From: an uncultured Clostridium sp.
GTDB lineage: Bacteria; Bacillota; Clostridia; Clostridiales; Clostridiaceae
Assembly: GCF_900769625.1 (NCBI RefSeq)
Contig: NZ_CAAGHK010000022.1
Span: 1-64,000, forward strand
DNA length: 64,000 nt
Direction of reading: 5' to 3'
The notes beneath the pieces are model-generated. The model did no database searches. It worked only from the letters and a program-made list of their open reading frames with translations, and had not been told where the DNA came from. A program made the position numbers and the translations under genes. Below are positions 1-9,522 of the stretch, one piece after another; positions within the stretch are counted from its first letter, which is position 1, and every line of letters starts with the position of its first letter.

Positions 1-217
1 AGTAATAAAAAATGAGCAGTATATTTTTTCAAGAACAAGCGAAGGCGATAAGGTTTATGTTTTATTAAATTTAAGTGATAAGGATAGTTATCTTGATTTT
101 AATATGTCTTTTGAACAAGGAAAAGATTTATTATGTGATGATGAGATAATAGCAGGAGGAAATGTAAGCATTAGAGTACCAGCATTTTCTTCAAAAATAA
201 TTACACAAGTCAAATAA
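1..217 (+). CDS. C-terminal end of a GH13 amylase-family enzyme (partial)
   Basis: The reading frame is open from the left edge (codons start at base 2) to a TAA at 215-217, giving about 71 residues. Visible sequence such as VYVLLNLSDKDSYLDF and a closing VSIRVPAFSSKIITQVK has the look of the beta-sandwich domain that follows the catalytic barrel in alpha-amylase/neopullulanase-type glycoside hydrolases. The catalytic part lies outside the window, so the exact enzyme cannot be named. It sits 75 bp upstream of pullulanase on the same strand, which fits a maltodextrin/starch utilisation operon. Confidence 0.55.
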   Translation, partial: VIKNEQYIFSRTSEGDKVYVLLNLSDKDSYLDFNMSFEQGKDLLCDDEIIAGGNVSIRVPAFSSKIITQVK

Positions 218-292
218 TTAGTGAGTATAAGTTTAAAAAGCTGTGTTTTTGTCTAGAATGTTTAATAAAACTGACAAAGGGGTAATACTATA

Positions 293-2266
293 ATGAATTT
301 ATTAGATAATGATTATAATAATTATACAGGTATACTTGGTGCTCAATATTCAAAAGAAAGTACTAAATTCATATTATGGGCTCCAAACGCTAATAATGTA
401 AGATTAGCTTTGTTTGGTGATGATAGCAAGGAGTATACCAATAGTCCCGAGGAAATATTAGATATGAACAGAGGAGAACAAGGTACATGGGTAATTGAAG
501 TAAAAAGAGATCTTAATGGTGAATTTTATAATTACCTTGTGACAAACAGTGGAAGTGAAAGAGAAGTAGTAGACCCTTATGCAAAAGCTTTAGGGGTAAA
601 TGGAAATAGAGGTATGGTAATAAACTTAGGAGCTACCGATCCTATTGATTTCAACAAGGAAGAAAAACCAGAACTGAGCAGTGCTACGAGTTCAGTAATA
701 TATGAAATTCATATTAGAGACTTTTCAATGAATGAAACCTCAGGAATAAAAAGCGAGAAAAAAGGAAAATTCATTGCTTTTTGTGAACATGGTACAACAC
801 TTCAGGGAAGATATATGGAAACTGGAATTGATTATCTAAAAAAACTCGGCATAACACATATTCATCTACTGCCGAGTTTTGATTACGAGACAGTAGATGA
901 ATCAAGTCTGGAAGTGCCTCAATACAATTGGGGATATGATCCTAAAAATTATTTTGCACCTGAGGGTTCATATTCAACGAATCCTTATAGTGGTGAAAAA
1001 AGAATTCGTGAATTTAAAGAAATGGTACAGAGCCTTCACAAAAGCGGCATACGTGTAATAATGGATATGGTGTATAATCATACTTATAGGACACATGATT
1101 CTAATTTAAATCTTGCAGTACCTGGATATTACTACCGGCAGGATTTAAATGGAAACTTTTCTAATGGCTCTGGATGTGGAAATGAGCTTGCTTCAGAACG
1201 GTATATGGTGAGAAAGCTTATTGTGGATTCAGTTGTCTATTGGGCAGAAGAATATCATATAGATGGATTCAGATTTGATCTTATGGGGCTTCATGATATT
1301 GAAACAATGAAGGTAATAAGAAAAAAACTTGATGAAATTGATCCATCCATTTTGATGTATGGTGAAGGGTGGACAGGTGGAGGCACACCATTGAGAAGTG
1401 AAGATGCAGCAATAAAGCAGAATATAATTAAATTTGAGAAGATGCAGATTGCAGCATTTAGTGATGATACAAGAGATGGCGTTAAGGGTCATGTTTTTAA
1501 TATAAATGAAAAAGGATATGTTAATGGAAGAGATGGTCTGGAAGATACAATAAAGTTTTGTATTGTAGGTGCAACAGGTCAGCTAGGAATTAACTATGAC
1601 AGTGTAATTTATTCACATTGGTCATGGGCAAATGAACCTTATCAGTGTATTAATTATATTTCAGCACATGATAACTACACACTTTGGGATAAACTATCAT
1701 TGTCGAATAGAAATGATTCACAAGATAAGAGAAAAAACATGAATAAGCTTGCCGCAGCTATAGTTCTCACATCACAGGGAATACCTTTTTTTCAAGCAGG
1801 AGAAGAGTTTCTAAGGAGCAAGAGAAATGAAGATGGCACATTCAATCATGACAGCTATAATGCTCTAGATAAAGTAAACAGCCTTGATTGGAGCAGAGCT
1901 TATGAGTATCGGGATGTGGTAGAATATTATAGAGGATTAATAAAACTGAGAAAAAAGTATAAGGCATTCAGGATGAATTCAAGTGAGGAAATAAGAAAGA
2001 ATCTTACCTTTCTCTCTAAAGGTGAAAGTTTCTATAAAAACAATGTAGTTGCATATAAAATAGAGGATAATAGCGGCAGGAATTTATGTAATACAATAGT
2101 TGTAATATTTAATGCTAATGATGAAGAAGCTTTTGTAGATCTTAGAGATTGTGGATGGAGCGTTCTTGTGAACAAAGAAAAAGCAGGAGTAGATGAAATT
2201 TATGCTATTGAGGGCAATAATATAACAGTCCCATCTAAATGTGCACATATACTGATAAAAAAATGA
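293..2266 (+). CDS. pulA: Type I pullulanase (GH13)
   Basis: Debranching enzyme hydrolysing alpha-1,6 bonds in pullulan, amylopectin or glycogen. The 657-residue protein has no signal peptide, so it is probably cytoplasmic and acts on imported dextrins. An N-terminal CBM48-like domain (FILWAPNANNVRLALFG, about residues 25-45) precedes the GH13 barrel. The pullulanase hallmark YNWGYDP is present, followed by DMVYNHTY. The nucleophile lies in GFRFDLMGL, the general acid in YGEGWTGG, and the last conserved Asp in ISAHDNYT. ATG 293 follows an AAAGGGG ribosome site. The gene sits between another GH13 gene and a GalT-like gene. Length fits the cytoplasmic AmyX-type pullulanases. Confidence 0.95.
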   Translation: MNLLDNDYNNYTGILGAQYSKESTKFILWAPNANNVRLALFGDDSKEYTNSPEEILDMNRGEQGTWVIEVKRDLNGEFYNYLVTNSGSEREVVDPYAKALGVNGNRGMVINLGATDPIDFNKEEKPELSSATSSVIYEIHIRDFSMNETSGIKSEKKGKFIAFCEHGTTLQGRYMETGIDYLKKLGITHIHLLPSFDYETVDESSLEVPQYNWGYDPKNYFAPEGSYSTNPYSGEKRIREFKEMVQSLHKSGIRVIMDMVYNHTYRTHDSNLNLAVPGYYYRQDLNGNFSNGSGCGNELASERYMVRKLIVDSVVYWAEEYHIDGFRFDLMGLHDIETMKVIRKKLDEIDPSILMYGEGWTGGGTPLRSEDAAIKQNIIKFEKMQIAAFSDDTRDGVKGHVFNINEKGYVNGRDGLEDTIKFCIVGATGQLGINYDSVIYSHWSWANEPYQCINYISAHDNYTLWDKLSLSNRNDSQDKRKNMNKLAAAIVLTSQGIPFFQAGEEFLRSKRNEDGTFNHDSYNALDKVNSLDWSRAYEYRDVVEYYRGLIKLRKKYKAFRMNSSEEIRKNLTFLSKGESFYKNNVVAYKIEDNSGRNLCNTIVVIFNANDEEAFVDLRDCGWSVLVNKEKAGVDEIYAIEGNNITVPSKCAHILIKK

Positions 2267-2291
2267 GGCAGAGAGGCTTAAGGTGATATAA

Positions 2292-3056
2292 ATGGAAGAA
2301 AAATATTTAGTATTTTTGAATGATATTAGCAAGGACAAACCAAATGAGTTTGCAAACGTAAATGTAAAGGAATGTCCATTTTGTAATAGGAATAAATTAA
2401 AAGAGATAATTAATGAAAGAGGTCCATTTGTATTGCTGAAAAATAAATATCCTACGTTAAGAGATACATGCCAGTTAGTGCTTATAGAAACCTATACCTG
2501 TAGAGGAAATCTCAGCGAGTATAGTGATGAGTATATTAAGGAGCTTATAAGATTTGGAGTTGGACACTGGCTTAAGATTGAACAGAACAGGAATTATAAA
2601 TCAGTAATTTTTTATAAAAATCATGGTCCACATTCGGGAGGAAGTTTGAAGCACCCTCATATGCAGATAGTGGGACTTAAAGATATAGATTATAAAGATA
2701 AGCTTAGAGATGATTATTTTGAAGGTATCGATGTGCATAACAGCCAGAAATGTATAGTAAATTTATCACATAAGCCGATAGGTGGTTTCAGTGAATTTAA
2801 TATAATAATAAGCGATGATTTATCTGGAATCGATGAACTTGCTGTAAATGTGAAAAAGATAGCACATTATATTTTAAATAATTATTTTGCACCATGTGAT
2901 AGTTTTAATATATTCTTTTATCATTGGAAAAATAAAATTATATGTAAGATTACGCCTAGATTTACTACATCTCCTTTACTGCTTGGATATGAAATAAAGC
3001 AGGTTCCAAATTCAGGAGAAATGATAGTGAGGAAATTAAAAGAATTATATTTTTAG
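2292..3056 (+). CDS. DUF4931 family protein, GalT/HIT-like fold
   Basis: A 254-residue protein starting 25 bp after pulA, likely in the same transcript. ECPFCNRNK near residue 28 gives a CxxC zinc-ligand pair, and KHPHMQIVGL near residue 120 is the HxHxQ-type catalytic motif of galactose-1-phosphate uridylyltransferase and HIT-fold nucleotidyl transferases. Those enzymes move or hydrolyse nucleotidyl groups through a His-nucleotide intermediate. The overall sequence matches what is annotated as DUF4931, whose substrate is not established. Position next to glucan-degrading genes suggests a sugar-phosphate or nucleotide-sugar role, but that is inference. Confidence 0.75.
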   Translation: MEEKYLVFLNDISKDKPNEFANVNVKECPFCNRNKLKEIINERGPFVLLKNKYPTLRDTCQLVLIETYTCRGNLSEYSDEYIKELIRFGVGHWLKIEQNRNYKSVIFYKNHGPHSGGSLKHPHMQIVGLKDIDYKDKLRDDYFEGIDVHNSQKCIVNLSHKPIGGFSEFNIIISDDLSGIDELAVNVKKIAHYILNNYFAPCDSFNIFFYHWKNKIICKITPRFTTSPLLLGYEIKQVPNSGEMIVRKLKELYF

Positions 3057-3392
3057 AATAATGAAAGCATTAATTTGTATTTATAAGTATTTCGATAATA
3101 ACATTTTAAATATAAATATGTTATTATTTGAACAAGTATAGATCTGAATACAAGTTAGTGCTTTTTTGTATGCTTAAAAAGTGTAATAAAAAAACGCCTC
3201 ACTTAGGGGTGTAAGGCGTTTGATTTAACCATATTCTGGTTAAATGGGTAAATAATAATGCTTTAACTACTTTACAAGTATTATTATGAATTAATTATGT
3301 GTCAAAAATGTGACAAAAATATAAAAAAAACCTTAACAATTGTGATATAATTATTAATTAGTTTAAGAGAATATATTTTAGGATGGTGTCTT
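3057..3392. other. Intergenic region with paired hairpins
   Basis: 336 bp with no gene that I can support. It contains two consecutive inverted repeats at 3192-3244, listed separately, and an A+T-rich stretch before the RlmI-like gene with a TATAAT hexamer at 3344-3349 that could be its -10 box. Confidence 0.5.
3192..3244. terminator. Tandem hairpins after the pulA-DUF4931 pair
   Basis: AAACGCCT (3192-3199) pairs with AGGCGTTT (3214-3221), with an inner CAC/GTG. Directly after it TTTAACCA (3224-3231) pairs perfectly with TGGTTAAA (3237-3244) around a 5-nt loop. Neither has a clean U-tract on the plus strand, while the first has one when read on the minus strand. Termination of the upstream operon is likely but not certain. 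Confidence 0.5.
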
Positions 3393-4580
3393 ATGAAGGA
3401 AGCAGCACTTATAGTTAAACCAGAGTTTATAAGAAAATATAAAAATGGATATCCACTAATTTCGAGAGAAACTGTAGAAAATCCACAGGTCCTTAAAGAA
3501 GAAGGACAGATTATAACCTTAATGGATAATAAGAAAGTATTTATTGGAAAAGGATATTATGGAAATCAGAATAAAGGATGCGGCTGGATTTTAAGCAATA
3601 GTAAAAACAGTACATTTGATTATAAATTTTTCTACAATAAATTAAGAAATGCATTTTCTAAAAGAATGAAGCTTTATCATTCAAGATATACTACTGCATT
3701 CAGAGTATTTAATGGTGAAGGAGATGGTATTGGAGGACTGACTATTGATTACTTCGATGAATATTATCTTTTAACTTGGTACAGCCAAGGAATGTACATA
3801 TTTAAAGATTACATAATTAAAGCATTAAGATCTTTAGTTTCAGTTGACGGAATATATGAAAAGAAAAGATTTGAAGAAAATGGAATGGTAGTAGATGAAG
3901 ACAGCTATGTATGGGGTAAGAAAGCACCAGAACCTCTTATTGTAAAAGAAAATGATGTTAATTTTGCAATATATCTTAATGATGGTGCAATGGTAGGAGT
4001 ATTTCTTGACCAGAAAGACGTAAGAAAATCTATAAAAGAAAGATATTCAAAAGGAAAAACTGTACTTAATACATTTTCATATACAGGAGCATTTTCGATG
4101 GCAGCGGCCAGAGGTGGTGCTATAACTACAAGTGTTGATCTTGCAAGCAGAAGTATTGAAAAGACGAGAGAGAATTTTGAGATAAATGGCATTGATTATA
4201 ACAAGCATGAGATAATCGTTGAGGATATATTCCATTATTTCAAACGAGCAGCAAAGGAAAATCAAAAATTTGATGTGGTAATCCTTGACCCGCCAAGTTT
4301 TGCTACATCTAAAGATAATAGATTCAGTGCTGCTAAGGATTATACAGGTCTTGTAAAAAATGCTATTGCATTGACTAAGGAAGAGGGTGTTATAGTAGCA
4401 TCAACTAACTGTGCAACATTCAATATGAAAAAATTTAAGAAGTTTATTGATACTGCTTTCATGGAGTTAAACAAGGATTATGATATTTTAGAAGAACATA
4501 CTCTTCCAGCAGATTTTGCAGTTACAGATAAGTTTCCAGAAGGAAATTACTTAAAGGTTGTTTTTGTAAAAGTATATTAG
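3393..4580 (+). CDS. Class I SAM-dependent rRNA methyltransferase, RlmI-like
   Basis: A 395-residue protein with an N-terminal PUA-type RNA-binding region (ALIVKPEFIRKYKNGYPLI) and a C-terminal Rossmann methyltransferase domain. The SAM site is NTFSYTGAFSMAAARGG with the acidic residue in SVDLASRSIEKTREN, and the catalytic loop is LDPPSFATSK. This order is that of the RlmI/YccW family, which methylates C5 of a cytosine in 23S rRNA. The catalytic Cys expected in such m5C enzymes may be the one in ASTNCATF. ATG 3393 follows a weak GGATGGTG ribosome site. The gene appears to be a single-gene transcript ending at the hairpin at 4601. Confidence 0.85.
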   Translation: MKEAALIVKPEFIRKYKNGYPLISRETVENPQVLKEEGQIITLMDNKKVFIGKGYYGNQNKGCGWILSNSKNSTFDYKFFYNKLRNAFSKRMKLYHSRYTTAFRVFNGEGDGIGGLTIDYFDEYYLLTWYSQGMYIFKDYIIKALRSLVSVDGIYEKKRFEENGMVVDEDSYVWGKKAPEPLIVKENDVNFAIYLNDGAMVGVFLDQKDVRKSIKERYSKGKTVLNTFSYTGAFSMAAARGGAITTSVDLASRSIEKTRENFEINGIDYNKHEIIVEDIFHYFKRAAKENQKFDVVILDPPSFATSKDNRFSAAKDYTGLVKNAIALTKEEGVIVASTNCATFNMKKFKKFIDTAFMELNKDYDILEEHTLPADFAVTDKFPEGNYLKVVFVKVY

Positions 4581-4600
4581 ATTAAAAACCAAGAAATAAT

Positions 4601-4643
4601 AAGAGTATATTGCAGAAAAGTTTGCAATATACTCTTGCTTTAT
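4601..4643. terminator. Terminator after the RlmI-like gene
   Basis: A perfect 14-bp stem: 4601-4614 (AAGAGTATATTGCA) pairs with 4623-4636 around an 8-nt loop. It is followed by a T-rich stretch (GCTTTATTTAAT). Confidence 0.75.
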
Positions 4644-4808
4644 TTAATATTTTATGGAAAAACAGAGATGTAACTAAAAATTAATTTTGAAAAAGGTTGA
4701 AATTTGTAGATAATAAGTTACCTTATATTAAGGAATAAGTACGATATACTATAATTTGTTATTTATAAGTTTTATATGAATTAACAATGACAGAGTAATA
4801 AAGTATAC

Positions 4809-4846
4809 TATAGAAAACAGGCGTTTAACGACGCCTGTTTTCTATA
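4809..4846 (-). terminator. Terminator of alr (overlaps its stop codon)
   Basis: A 16-bp perfect stem, 4809-4824 with 4831-4846, around a TTAACG loop, with core ACAGGCGT/ACGCCTGT. The alr stop codon (4842-4844) lies inside the stem, an unusually tight arrangement. The T-rich flank on the minus strand is modest. Confidence 0.7.
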
Positions 4847-6008
4847 TATAATTTCTTATTATTACCGGTTTATTATCTTTTAAATAGACTTTAGGAATCC
4901 TATGCTTAAACATACATAATATTTCATAATTGATAGTACCTAATATTTCGGCGTAATTATCGGCATTAATTTTTAGATTACCACATTCACCAAGGATTAT
5001 AACTTCATCTCCTGTTTTAACTTCACCGGAATCAGTAACATCTATCATACATTGATCCATGCAGATTCTTCCGACAACAGGAGCAAACCTTCCATTGACA
5101 ATAACTTTTGCACCAGGCATAAGAAGTCTTGAGTAGCCGTCAGCATATCCTATTGGAATAGTAGCGATAATACTCTTTCTATCAGTTTTGAAAGTTCTTC
5201 CGTAGCTGATATACATATTTTTATCCATGGTTTTTACATGGGCAACTTTTGCTTTTATTTTCAAAGCAGGTTTTAAAGCGAGATTTTCTTTTTTTACTTC
5301 ATCAGAAGGGTAATATCCATAAAGAATTATCCCAGCTCTTACAGCATCTAAATCCTTAAATGTTTCCGGCATATCCATGATAGCTCCGCTATTTGATACA
5401 TGTTTAAGAGGAATATTTATATTAAGTTCCGATAAACCTCTTGCAAAGTTCATATATTTTTCAAACTGCTCATGTGTATAATCTTTATTTTCTTCATCAG
5501 CAGTAGAGAAATGAGTAAACATTCCAACTACATTTAGTCCAGGTAAAGAACAGATTTCAGCTACTTCTTTTAATGATTTTTCATCAGGCATAAAACCTAT
5601 TCGGCCCATCCCAGTATCAAGAGCTATATGAATTTTTGCTTTTTTATTTAGAGAAAGAGCAGTCTGAGATAATTCTTTTGCATATTCAATACTATATAAA
5701 GTCTGTTCAAGATCATATTCTATTAACTCTTCACCAAGGTATTCAGGAGTGTATCCAAGAATCATTATAGGAGCAGTTATTCCTGATTTTCTAAGTTCGA
5801 TTCCTTCAGTCAATACAGCAACAGCAAGTCTTGAAGCTCCATTTTCAAGAAAAACTGGTGCAGTGTCTACAGAACCATGTCCGTAACAGTCGGCTTTTAC
5901 AACAGCAATTACTTCTTTGTCACCAGCTAAAGTTTTGATATTTTTCATATTATAAGCTAATGCATCTAAATCTATTTCAGCCCATACAGGTCTAAGTATC
6001 TTTTCCAT
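4842..6008 (-). CDS. alr: Alanine racemase
   Basis: PLP-dependent enzyme interconverting L- and D-alanine for peptidoglycan synthesis. The 388-residue protein has the PLP-lysine motif AVVKADCYGHG near residue 39, the expected place. The second catalytic base region is PIGYADGYSRLL with ISYGRTF just before it, and the C-terminal substrate site includes GRICMDQCMIDVT. Length is normal for the family. ATG at 6008 is preceded by a GAGGTGT ribosome site. An 18-bp perfect palindrome lies about 20 bp upstream. It is downstream of, and on the same strand as, a MocR-type regulator. Confidence 0.95.
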   Translation of the reverse strand: MEKILRPVWAEIDLDALAYNMKNIKTLAGDKEVIAVVKADCYGHGSVDTAPVFLENGASRLAVAVLTEGIELRKSGITAPIMILGYTPEYLGEELIEYDLEQTLYSIEYAKELSQTALSLNKKAKIHIALDTGMGRIGFMPDEKSLKEVAEICSLPGLNVVGMFTHFSTADEENKDYTHEQFEKYMNFARGLSELNINIPLKHVSNSGAIMDMPETFKDLDAVRAGIILYGYYPSDEVKKENLALKPALKIKAKVAHVKTMDKNMYISYGRTFKTDRKSIIATIPIGYADGYSRLLMPGAKVIVNGRFAPVVGRICMDQCMIDVTDSGEVKTGDEVIILGECGNLKINADNYAEILGTINYEILCMFKHRIPKVYLKDNKPVIIRNYI

Positions 6009-6027
6009 AATTACACCTCAAAATTTT

Positions 6028-6045
6028 AATAAACTTAAGTTTATT
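6028..6045. promoter_or_regulatory. 18-bp perfect palindrome upstream of alr
   Basis: AATAAACTTAAGTTTATT is an exact palindrome 20 bp before the alr start codon. It could be an operator for the neighbouring MocR regulator or a small RNA hairpin. It is A+T-rich, so chance is possible. Confidence 0.4.
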
Positions 6046-6157
6046 ATTCTCAAAATTGTATTTCTTTATTTAGTTTAATACAATGGGTAATCACAGAAAA
6101 GAACCACTATAATTGAATTTTAAATAAGAAGTGGTCTCATGTTTTATCAAATAGACT

Positions 6158-7621
6158 TTATATGAGCTGTTTTTTACTCAATTTTTGTACGTTTTTACCG
6201 ATTACCTTGATACCTTTTTCGATATCTGAATTATTTACGCGTCCAAATCCAATTCTAAAGGTATTTTTTCCATTCTGGTTATTATCATAAAAAATATCAC
6301 CAGGCATAAAGGTAACACCATCCTTGTAGCATAAATCCAGAAGTTCACGAGCATCTATGTCATCTTTTAATTTTATAAAGACATGAAGACCGCCTTCTCC
6401 GGTAATAAATTCATTTGGAATATATTTATTGATCATATTTGTCACCAGAGAAAATTTATCTTTATAGTATTTTCTTACATTTTTTAAATAACGGTTAAAA
6501 GCACCACTTTTCAGATAATAATAAAAGGTACTCTGATCAAGGAAAGAGGAGTGAATGGTTTTGCCTCTTTTAACGCTTTCAAGAACATCAACAAGATTTT
6601 TATCAGCAGTAATCCATCCTATTCTAAGGCCAGGAAATAGTATTTTTGAAAGACTGCCAATATAGATTACTCCATTACCATTTCCACATAGTGAAGCAAT
6701 GGGATCTATCGGTGAACTTGTATAGAGAAGTTCTTCATTAAAACCGTCTTCTATTATAGGAACTTCGTATTTCATAAAAATATTATAAATCTCGTTACGT
6801 CGTTCTGTTTTAGTTACTATTCCGGTAGGATTATTATACGAAGGAATTAAGTATCCAAACTTTGGTTTATGAATCTTTAAAGCATCCTGAAGACTGTCGA
6901 TATTAATTCCCTCATCATCCATTTTAACTTGAACTATTTTCAAGCCATATGATTTCATTATCTTGAGAGCAGTATTATGAGTTGGCTCTTCACAGATAAT
7001 AACATCACCAGGATTGGTAAGAGAACTTATAATAATATCGAAGGCTTCAGTAAAACCGTTTGTTATCAATATATCCTTATTATCCATATCAACTCTTTTT
7101 TCACTCATATATTGCGAGAGATAATCTAAAAGTGGTTTATATCCCTTGGCATATCCATAATTGAGGAGATTTACATTTTCAAAATTCCAGGCATCTAAGA
7201 GAGAGCGCTTAAAATCATCAAGATTAAATAAGTGGCTTGCAGGTGCAATTGATTTAAAAGAAATCATATTTCTGGTAGATGGAAGCTCGCTTTTTATGAT
7301 GTCAAGATTTCTAAGACTGTTTCCATATTCATTTATCTTTAATTTATAATTAATATTAAATTCGTAATTTTTCTTTTCGCATTCAACAATTATAAAGGAA
7401 CCTATACCTCTTTTAGTTATGATTATACCTTTGCTTTCTAACTCCTCATAAGCAGAAATAACTGAATTACGGCTTATTTTAAGAAATTTGCTTACTTCTC
7501 GTGTCGAAGGAAGCTTGCTGTTTTTATTGATAGTTCCGTTTCCAATTCCATTAAGAATATGCTTTTCCAGCTGAAGGTAGATAGGCTCATTTTTATTGAT
7601 TTTCAGTGTGGAAAATATCAA
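6158..7621 (-). CDS. MocR/PdxR-type regulator (GntR wHTH fused to aminotransferase fold)
   Basis: A 487-residue fusion. Residues 1-80 are a GntR winged helix (NEPIYLQLEKHIL, LPSTREVSKFLKISRNSVI, RGIGSFIIV). The rest is a fold-type I aminotransferase domain with ITNGFTEAFDII, SYNNPTG, the PLP-phosphate and lysine region GSLSKILFPGLRIGW, and a C-terminal arginine in NTFRIGFGRV. Members bind PLP or an amino-acid-PLP adduct and control genes for PLP, GABA, taurine or other amino compounds. This one is followed by alr 149 bp downstream on the same strand, so control of D-alanine supply is a reasonable guess. No pdxS/pdxT is nearby. Confidence 0.9.
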   Translation of the reverse strand: MIFSTLKINKNEPIYLQLEKHILNGIGNGTINKNSKLPSTREVSKFLKISRNSVISAYEELESKGIIITKRGIGSFIIVECEKKNYEFNINYKLKINEYGNSLRNLDIIKSELPSTRNMISFKSIAPASHLFNLDDFKRSLLDAWNFENVNLLNYGYAKGYKPLLDYLSQYMSEKRVDMDNKDILITNGFTEAFDIIISSLTNPGDVIICEEPTHNTALKIMKSYGLKIVQVKMDDEGINIDSLQDALKIHKPKFGYLIPSYNNPTGIVTKTERRNEIYNIFMKYEVPIIEDGFNEELLYTSSPIDPIASLCGNGNGVIYIGSLSKILFPGLRIGWITADKNLVDVLESVKRGKTIHSSFLDQSTFYYYLKSGAFNRYLKNVRKYYKDKFSLVTNMINKYIPNEFITGEGGLHVFIKLKDDIDARELLDLCYKDGVTFMPGDIFYDNNQNGKNTFRIGFGRVNNSDIEKGIKVIGKNVQKLSKKQLI

Positions 7622-7929
7622 ATTGAATCACCTCATTTAAATGTAACATTGCAAATTATTTTCAACTTTTACTTTATTATAGAAAAATTAAATTTTTGCA
7701 ACCTAAATTATAGCATATATACCTTTAATTTTATTAATTTATTAATAGATTCTTAAAAATATTATTAGTTTTTATGAATCTGACGAAAGATATATATTAG
7801 AAAAAATAAATGATAAAAAATATCATAAGTTAGTGAAAATCATTATCAATTTATAAAAATTATGATATTATATATTTAAGAAATTAAAAAAGTGATAATA
7901 AAGCTAAAACGTTATAGGGAGATATACTA
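7622..7929. other. Divergent intergenic region with Fur-like control site
   Basis: 308 bp separating the MocR gene from the wall-binding protein. It holds the Fur-like box and promoter described separately and, at 7811-7825, TGATA-N5-TATCA, another dyad of similar half-sites. I see no gene in it. Confidence 0.6.
7834..7871 (+). promoter_or_regulatory. Fur-like box overlapping a promoter
   Basis: TGAAAATCATTATCA at 7834-7848 matches the 7-1-7 Fur consensus TGATAATNATTATCA at 13 of 14 defined positions. Its right half supplies a -35 hexamer (TTATCA, 7843-7848), with TATTAT at 7866-7871 exactly 17 bp further on as the -10. Binding of Fur here would block the promoter of the gene at 7930. Only consensus matching supports this. 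Confidence 0.6.
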
Positions 7930-9522
7930 ATGATAAAGAAAATTAAAAAAACTACTTCAATTGCTGCAGCTTTAATGGCAGTTACAGCAATTAGCATAAA
8001 TACTGAAGCAGCTGCTGTAGAAAATCTTGAAGTTATGGAAGGAACAATGAATTCAATACATAATTATAAAAATGGAACATATGTATTTGATGGATACAGA
8101 AGCGATGAATATGATAGTTCAGGATATTATTTTAATGGGGAACATGATATAGAAATAGATGAAATTGATTCGGATTTATCTTCATATGGAAGTAAATATA
8201 TTACTTTTGGTGCTGATGAAACATTATTTAATATTGAAACTGGTATGATTGAAGAAGAAACACAAGAAGATAAAGAAATAATGATGGAATTAAACTTTCA
8301 GCTTTCAAAAGTAAATAAAGCTGAAAAATATGAGTCAATGGATTCGCCGGAGTTGAAATTTATAAAGAGACTTAATAATTCATCTTACGGGGATGAGTGG
8401 TTTGAATATAAAGTTTCAGCTGCCTCAGGTAAATCATTTTTGACATATTTATCAGTCAACGGACAGCATCTTGATGCATCTGAGGGATTAGGTATAATTG
8501 TTCATGAAAAGCAGGAAGATGGTTCTGTTAAAAAAGTAGAAATCAGCAAGGCTAAGGATCTGTCTGAAAATGGTTATGAAAAAGCTGATGAAGATAGAAC
8601 TGTTTTTGCAACAAATGATTATATATATAGAATTGTGAAAATTAAGCGTAAAGGTTCTACAGATGAGGTTATGACTTATCTTCAACAGATAAGTAAAGAG
8701 CAGGGGAAAATGAAAAAGGGTGTTTATCAGCCAAAGAGTATAGTTAGTTATCAAATAAATGAAGATGATACTATAATGAGTATATTTGAAAATAATGAAG
8801 AAAATGATTATATATATTTTGATATAAATAATTCACTTTATATTGGATATTATGATGGAGATGAATTATCTATAGAAAAATACAATTTAAAGAAAACTAA
8901 GGAATCAAGGCTTGATAAGAGAGTAGTTGAATTTGATGATGAGATAGCATATAAAGGTGTTAAGGCCGTCGCTCAGGACTGTAATGAAGATTTATGGGTA
9001 GTATCAAAAGGAAAAGTCAGCAAATTTGTAAATGATAATTTAGAAGCAAAGTATTTAGTTGATAGAAGTTATAATAATATAAGTGTATATAACGAAGAAA
9101 ACTTATCATTATGGAATACAGAAAATAATATATATTCGATTGTCAGTAATAAAGAAACAGCCAAGGAAGAGGAAGTTTCAGATGAAGCTTTCGTGAAAGA
9201 AGAAATAGAATTAAGTGGACAAGGCTGGTCAAAGAATAATAATCAAGAAGTTATATTCATAAATGAAAGTGGAGATATTCATATTGGATGGCTTAAAGAT
9301 AATAATAAATGGTACTATATGAATGAAAGTGGAATTATGCAGAAGGGATGGCTGCAAAATAACGGATTATGGTATTATCTTCAGGAAGATGGAACTATGA
9401 AAACTGGATGGTTAAAGGATTCTGATAATAATTGGTATTATCTTAAAGAAGATGGTTCTATGGCATTTAATGAATCGGTGGATGGATATAATCTTGGTAT
9501 TAACGGAGCATGGATTAATTAG
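7930..9522 (+). CDS. Secreted protein with C-terminal cell-wall (choline-type) binding repeats
   Basis: A 530-residue protein. A signal peptide (KKIKKTTSIAAALMAVTAIS, cleavage probably after the TEAAA region near residue 28) is followed by about 390 residues of acidic, Tyr-rich sequence I do not recognise. From about residue 433 come four imperfect wall-binding repeats of the GWLKDNNKWYYMNESG type, the last degenerate. Such repeats anchor proteins to choline or other teichoic-acid groups. No catalytic motif is visible in the middle part. ATG 7930 follows TAGGGAGAT. The Fur-like box upstream suggests induction in low iron, but no haem- or iron-binding motif is evident to me. Confidence 0.75.
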   Translation: MIKKIKKTTSIAAALMAVTAISINTEAAAVENLEVMEGTMNSIHNYKNGTYVFDGYRSDEYDSSGYYFNGEHDIEIDEIDSDLSSYGSKYITFGADETLFNIETGMIEEETQEDKEIMMELNFQLSKVNKAEKYESMDSPELKFIKRLNNSSYGDEWFEYKVSAASGKSFLTYLSVNGQHLDASEGLGIIVHEKQEDGSVKKVEISKAKDLSENGYEKADEDRTVFATNDYIYRIVKIKRKGSTDEVMTYLQQISKEQGKMKKGVYQPKSIVSYQINEDDTIMSIFENNEENDYIYFDINNSLYIGYYDGDELSIEKYNLKKTKESRLDKRVVEFDDEIAYKGVKAVAQDCNEDLWVVSKGKVSKFVNDNLEAKYLVDRSYNNISVYNEENLSLWNTENNIYSIVSNKETAKEEEVSDEAFVKEEIELSGQGWSKNNNQEVIFINESGDIHIGWLKDNNKWYYMNESGIMQKGWLQNNGLWYYLQEDGTMKTGWLKDSDNNWYYLKEDGSMAFNESVDGYNLGINGAWIN

